Positions 58,209 to 64,000 of a DNA stretch of 64,000 bases are shown in pieces. The notes below the pieces were generated by a model. That model worked only from the letters and a program-made list of their open reading frames with translations, was not told the origin of the DNA and did not search any database. The translations under genes and the position numbers were made by a program. The stretch's first letter is position 1. Every line of letters starts with the position of its first letter. Origin of the DNA: Hofstenia miamia (lineage: Eukaryota; Xenacoelomorpha; Acoela); contig SCFE01000106.1 in the NCBI GenBank assembly GCA_004352715.1, positions 872,211 to 936,210 of the forward strand, read 5' to 3'.

Positions 58209-61200
58209 TATAATTTCTTATAGCGCAGAACGATGGATAAGACTAAGAATTTTTATACATTAAACCCCTATTTCTAATCTGCAACATTAAATATTTACTT
58301 TGTTTCGCATCAAATAAAGCGCTCAATACGATTTAGGATCGCAATATCCTTACGGTGTCTATAAAAGTCATTGTACATAAATAGTCCAGATCATAAATAT
58401 CTTTACACAATACTTACAAACGTATTTAGCCAAGATTAAGGAAGTAACTTTGAATTTTCTCAACAAGAAAATTGTTTCATTTGAATTTTTGTATTAAAGA
58501 TGTATTTACTATCCTGTGCACCTGCATATGTGTTCATTAAATAAATATATATATAAATATTTTCAATTACACTTTGTATGAAAATTGTGCAGGTTGTCGT
58601 TACTATGACAAAATAATTATAGATAAACTCATGAACTGCAAACTGACAACAGAATTATCACCTCCAATTTTTGACAATGTAAATCCAAAGGCTTTAACTT
58701 GACATAGATAATAATGAAAACTTATTTATAATTTGATACTCAATTTGGTTTACTATTTAAAGTTCATAAATATAGAAATTATTTACGAATATATGGATAT
58801 GGATACTTTTATTTGAAATATAATTCTGCATCTTATGAATCATATATTGAAGAAGCGAGTGCTGCACTAATCAAGAGCGTAGCCATCATTTGTGAAAATT
58901 TAAATTGAATTTGAAATTTTGTTGTTGTATATGTTTAAGAAATGAATTTGAACAGTGTCATGTTTAAATAGTAACAGGTCAATTTCAAAGGGGCTCGCTA
59001 GTCAGATTTAACATTCTCGCATTTAGAAAGAATTTTTCTAAGTATTATAATATACATGTATGTTAGGCAATTGCCACAGTGATACAAAATGTTAGTTGAG
59101 AAATAAATTTATCAAAAGTTTTTCATTATTTGCCAGATTCTCATAACATTAATGGTATAATCTTTTTTTTTAATACTAATAGAAATACTGGGAGAGGGTG
59201 AAGTCTTTTGCAAATGACAATTTTAAACAAATTCATTACATGTTTGATATATTAAGAAAAAATCGTTTCGAATTTATCATATACCAATTAAATAGATTAA
59301 ATAGATTTTATTATTTTCCAGATATTGTGCACAGGCATTTTAAATATTAATTAACTTAACGAAACTTAGCCCTATTATTGGGAAGGGATGCAAAATTACA
59401 CGTCAACCACATATATTAAAAAAAACAAATTGCATTTAGCCGAAAGTTCTTTGCAACTTTCTATGGCATGAAGTTTAGTTTTAACCATTTCTTGAAAATA
59501 TTGTGATAATATCTTGGTTCAAAAATATATATTTATACAAACATTTTTTATAAATATTTAATTCGTTTTATTTACCATGATGCATTTTTTGTTTCAATTT
59601 GCATTTTAACTGCTTTATTTTATACGAAATGGCCCATTTTGTTGACCTCATGTTGTAAATGCTGACCTCAGCAAAAAAATATGCCAGCAATTTGCAAAGT
59701 TTAGTGTTAAGAGAATCTGCCAGCCAAATTTCAAAGCGAAAATAAACGACGTATGAAAAAAATATGGTTTACGAGATATTATTATAAAGTCTCAAAAAGT
59801 CGAGTTGAAGTTTGCATTTTTGAAATGATCTCAAATACAAATTCAATTTTTTGAAACCAATAGACGAATTTCACTTTCAAACATGTTTCAAAACAATAGG
59901 AAGTTCAAAGGAAAATTACTAAACTATGTTAACATTTAGTTTGTATCCTCTCTCCCAATCATATATCGTCAACTGTGCATGACTCGATAACACTTTGATG
60001 TCAAAACTGCATCTGACATTCGTTCTCATTACTCCCAAATGTTAATCAAAACTTCCTTGGAATTACTTGCCTTACATAGAACTTGGTATTTCCCATTAAA
60101 ATGTTTTGCTCACTGATAATTTGATTTTTAGAAATTGATATCAACAATGGTTTTTATTTCACATAAGCATTCTAAGAATGCATGAATGGGTTATTTATAA
60201 CGAATTCCAAGAAAATGCTAAACTATCCTTTTTTGTTATTATTAAAATATCAATTGGAATGAAGTGAATCATGACTTATGAATATCTTATAATTTACATG
60301 ATATGAAGCTATTACAGTTCAAAATTTGTCTAAAATTGTGTTGATGAAATCCAATAAATCATTATTTAGTTTTGAGATCTTGATAGGTTTGAAGATTTCA
60401 AATTACACTTCCATTAAATTTTTGACTTCGTGTTAGCACTGTTTGCCGAATTCAATAAAGCATCCAGTTTTAGCAGAAATTTTGCAAATAATTTCTGTAT
60501 GCTCAAAATTCAAATATTTATTTCTTAATAGTCATTAAAAGAAACATACATTAATGGAGGATGCTTTCCCTATGTACAAACATTGCATAAATAATCTGAG
60601 GTCTTTCTAATCTTATGTAAAACAATCTCATTTTGAACATAATTGACAATTAGTAGGAAAAACAAAGAAATATTTTCTATTTATCTTAGAAATAACAATT
60701 TATTAGTATTTATGTTTTAAACATTAAGTTAGAATTTCAAGAATTTTTAAGCAATCTAGTAAATTAAAATTTTATAAATGCAAGAAATTACTAAAATTCC
60801 TTGGAATATATGGAGAATTTTAAATAGCTAAAAGTTAATATAATATTACTCTATTTCCAAGTTCAAATATATTATGAGGACTGTTAGAACAACTTAAGAC
60901 CTTCCAGATAATAAATAAATTTATTGATAACTCAGTGGGACGGAATTTGTTCAGCTGTTACTTTGAACCTACCATCTTAATTGAAAATATTTTGGTAAGA
61001 CTCTTGCATTAATTTCAAAAAATATTGTATCGATTTTCATGAAAATCCATAAGTTCAAGCCCAATTTTATTTGGGAATTAATTAAAAAATTCTATTAGTC
61101 TGGATTATACTACCAAAAGACATTAGGCAGTTGCAAACAATGTACTTGTAAACTATTTAAGATCAGGATGAACAAGCACTTCTAGCAGCACTGAATCTTC

Positions 61201-61333
61201 AAGAAAAACACTTAAGCATATTAAGCATTTTGGTTAGCTTTTACGTGGATATTTTTTAATGAAGCCACAAAAATTATCAATTGATCTTTCAACTTTAAGT
61301 CATAATATCTACCAAAAGCCATGCCTGTGAAGC
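57876..61333. other. AT-rich gene-poor stretch
   Basis: It holds an (ATT)n array at 58160-58206. No exon or transposon ends seen. Confidence 0.45.
58160..58206. repeat. (ATT)n microsatellite
   Basis: TTA trinucleotide array with one G interruption near 58172. Confidence 0.93.

Positions 61334-61382
<49 letters not shown>
61334..61382. repeat. (TA)n microsatellite
   Basis: TA array directly abutting the left end of the Tc1-like element, consistent with insertion at a TA within the array. Confidence 0.92.
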
Positions 61383-61383
<1 letters not shown>

Positions 61384-61826
61384 CCTTTTCAGTAAGTATT
61401 GCATTTGCTTGGTAATACTTCCTAATAGTGTACATTCAAATGGAAGACAATAACATTATTTTCCAATGGGACAATGCTAGGTCTCAGCAAGGGTTTGATG
61501 TGATGCAGTGGCATCCACAGTGATCAGTCATTTCCAAAGTATAAATACGTTACCATATTCAAAACATCCGGGCTAATATTAATGAGGAGTATTTAGCAAG
61601 TTTAATCAGATTAATGGCACGACGCATTGCTGAATTCATTAAGAACAAATGTGCTTCTACTCACTGCAAATTTATTTTTTATCATTCAACTATTATTTGT
61701 TGAAGTAATAAACATTGTTTATGGCATGATGCTTCATGTTTGATTAATAAAAATATCATTGTTTTTTTTACAAAATCATAAAATATTCGAAAGTAGATAG
61801 GTAGGGGTAATACTTACGGACAGAAA
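61383..61826 (+). mobile_element. internally deleted Tc1-like element
   Basis: The left end TCCTTTTCAGTAAGTATT and the complement of the right end, TTTCTGTCCGTAAGTATT, form an inverted repeat bounded by TA on each side, as expected for Tc1/mariner insertion. At 444 bp it is much shorter than a full element, and only the C-terminal part of the transposase remains. The family differs from that at 28791-30391. Confidence 0.62.
61440..61660 (+). pseudogene. Tc1-like transposase C-terminal fragment
   Basis: It reads M-E-D-N-N-I-I-F-Q-W-D-N-A-R-S, holding the second catalytic Asp of the F-Q-Q-D-N-A motif, then F-D-V-M-Q-W-H-P-Q and a TGA. After a gap it resumes with E-E-Y-L-A-S-L-I-R-L-M-A-R-R then IAEFIKNKCASTHC, matching the family's C-terminal L-I-x-S-M-x-R-R ... 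T-H-Y. The residues usually found between N-A-R and D-V-M are shortened, and the S-P-D-L-N-P-I-E block with the catalytic Glu is missing. The copy is dead. Confidence 0.72.
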
Positions 61827-64000
61827 TATATATGTATGTATGCATGTAAAGCATAAAGTCTTTGTTGTGGTAGATTAAATATTTTATCACAGTTTTTGTA
61901 TTATTCAAAGAAATGTCTTCGTTTGATTACAACATAAATTTAAATGACTATGATATTTTTCGGTGCTATGAAATTTTTTGTTTGAAGTGGATTGTTCAAA
62001 GAGGTGCTTACTTTTTCACTGTCATGGTTATAAATTTAATCGAAAGTAATAAAAATCTATATTGGTTTACCAGCAGAGTAATTACATCAGATAAATAGGA
62101 TTCTTCATGCTGGTTGAGAAGAGTAAACCAATTTATTCAAAAAATTCAGCCTGACTCAAAGAAATTAGACACTTAATTTTACCCATATCATAATTGATTT
62201 GATTAAAAATTTCTAAGGTAAATGTTTTTAAAAAAATTAAGAAAATAAAATTAGAAATTATTTCAGAAGTATTAAAATAATTTAACAAAGATAATGATAT
62301 CCCTATAATTGATCAAACGAATTATGTAGAAATAATTTTACCCTTGGAAACTACTAAGGCAGATAATGAGAAACGTCAATTAAATTATATTATCATATCA
62401 GTGAGTTTTTCACAATGTCAAGGAAAAGTGTTTGTTTCATTTTAAATGAGAATCATTTTCCTTATTTAAGTTGATATGATATGCTAATTTGAAAAATTCA
62501 ATAGCAAACTTGATTATTTAATCGGTGCTGTCAGTAAATCAAATTAAACTCCTACTTTCAATTTAGCTAAATAAGAGAAACGCATTCTCTTGTTGGGCTT
62601 TCGAAACAAGCAGCCCCTAATCAGTTAAAAACCTATTTAGATTCACAAAGGAGTTAACAGATACCAAATCTTAGAAATATGATTATAGGAACTCTGCGAA
62701 TGCTTGTAATCCTTTGCTTCTCTACAAATGGAAATATCGTACCGAATAAGTATTTTAGCACTAAAATTATGTTCAAAATAGCATTCTATAATGCACATCT
62801 CTATATGAAATGTGATCAAACGAACGTTTTTATATACAGTATTTTACGTTTGGAAGACCACTATTAAAAATTCCGTTCCGAAAACTTTGTTTAATATTTA
62901 TCAATTAAGTTTCCTAGCAATGGAATTTCCTTATCAGCAGAAAGGATTATCGTCATTATGGTAATCATAGAATCAAATTTTATGGGGTTGAAGATTGTTG
63001 ACTGATATTGGGATTGACGATTGAGTCAAATATAGCTCTGAAAGCTATTCAACATTTAATGACGTAACCATACTACTATTATCAAATAGATTCTTTTAAT
63101 TTATGAATATCAAACATTAATTGAAAATGTGCACTTCATTCTAATGAAAATGTTGTGATTAAAAAGAAGTACAGCAGATATTTGTGCAGGATTTACAAAG
63201 ATTAATACTAAGATTGATTTCGAATTTTAGCAATATTAAGGGTTGCAATTAGAATAAAAATTAAGGGATTGAAATTGATCCTAAAGATTGAGCTTGACAG
63301 TGAAAACCTTGATGCTAATTACTGGCCTTCGACATCGATATCGCATAACGAATATGATTGGATGTTTCATTCGATATCACGGAATTTTTGATAAAATCGA
63401 AAGAAAAATTAAACGGCTAAGGGATAAGCATTGTTTGGAAATTTTTATTAAACCATCTATAAATTATATCTACTAAAAACTTGTGAAGTGAGTATTAATT
63501 ATTATTTAACATTTTACAATCACCGTCAATGGACCTTTATTAAGAGAGTGCAATTCTGAATGCATTAACTCCTTAGTCCACATGCATATACTTGCACTTA
63601 ATTTTATGCATAAAGCATGCCTTTTTATTTTTACTTCTTTAAATCTATTAAGTAGAATTCTTTGCATAGTTTGTGCTGCACTCTTCCTTAGTTTATCTCT
63701 ACCGGTATATTGTTATAATTAATAGTTATAAAGTGCAGATGTCCTAGAGATGGAATCGGCTATAGTTCTAGCCGCTTTACAATTTACCTATTACAGGGCC
63801 GTACCGGACACGGACAAAGGTATAAACGCAAAAGGCCGAGCATACGAGCTCTGAGCCTATCATTATTATTTGTCACTGTTTGGGGCTTTTAATTCTTAAA
63901 ACTATTTTTTGAAGTACGTCAGAACTGTAAATGGATAAAGACATTTTGACCCAACCCAAAATCCACCTAAAGAATTTTGATGCAACTTTAATCAAGCTCT
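61827..64000. other. AT-rich stretch to window end
   Basis: No supported gene. CAGGGCCGTACCGGACACGG at 63794 resembles a hAT-type terminus whose element would run past the window. The other open frames have chance-like composition. Confidence 0.4.

Noticed and set aside
1-64000. CRISPR arrays, rRNA genes, bacterial-type operons or an intact autonomous transposon
   Set aside because: None is present. Repeats are microsatellites or eukaryotic mobile-element remnants, and every transposase or reverse transcriptase seen is broken.

Overview
This window looks like nuclear DNA from an invertebrate animal. It is very AT-rich (roughly 70%), has many (TA)n microsatellites, shows spliceosomal-type exon and intron signals, and carries decayed copies of metazoan transposon families (Tc1, hAT, Penelope-like, a non-LTR reverse transcriptase). 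I cannot name the organism. There are no bacterial-type operons and no rRNA, CRISPR array or convincing tRNA. Four runs of N (36278-36353, 39630-39946, 40982-41038, 52327-52632) all begin or end in TA microsatellites.

Protein-coding sequence is sparse and split into small exons, recognised as GC-richer open islands with splice sites. Two minus-strand gene models can be chained by matching splice phase. Gene A runs from about 35252 down to a stop at 31706 with a poly(A) signal at 31642-31647, and includes a 31-base microexon and a 44-base intron. Gene B has exons at 27107-27358, 25974-26124 and 22017-22063, and perhaps a terminal exon at 3236-3377, which implies an 18.6 kb intron full of transposon debris. 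I recognise neither protein. Further exon-like islands are on the minus strand at 2127-2196, 12821-13252, 15872-16089, 20641-20769, 28477-28570 and 42535-42752, and on the plus strand at 24181, 32546, 53817 and 55860.

Mobile DNA dominates the recognisable content. From left to right it holds: a hAT transposase relic (6.2-7.3 kb); a hAT-like non-autonomous element (7978-8925); a 231 bp hAT MITE with a perfect 8 bp target duplication (12009-12239); a second hAT-like MITE with subterminal TGCGGT repeats (14105-14498) and a relative at 38.5 kb; a long-inverted-repeat element (18812-19203); a 1601 bp Tc1 element with IR/DR ends and a broken transposase (28791-30391); a Penelope-like relic with a GIY-YIG domain (36773-37300); a non-LTR reverse transcriptase relic (38865-39385); two palindromic foldback elements at 57 kb; and a deleted Tc1-like element (61383-61826). 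A 287 bp segment is present twice, 996 bp apart, next to assembly gaps and may be an assembly artefact. Most of 42.8-53.8 kb and 57.9-61.3 kb is featureless AT-rich DNA.
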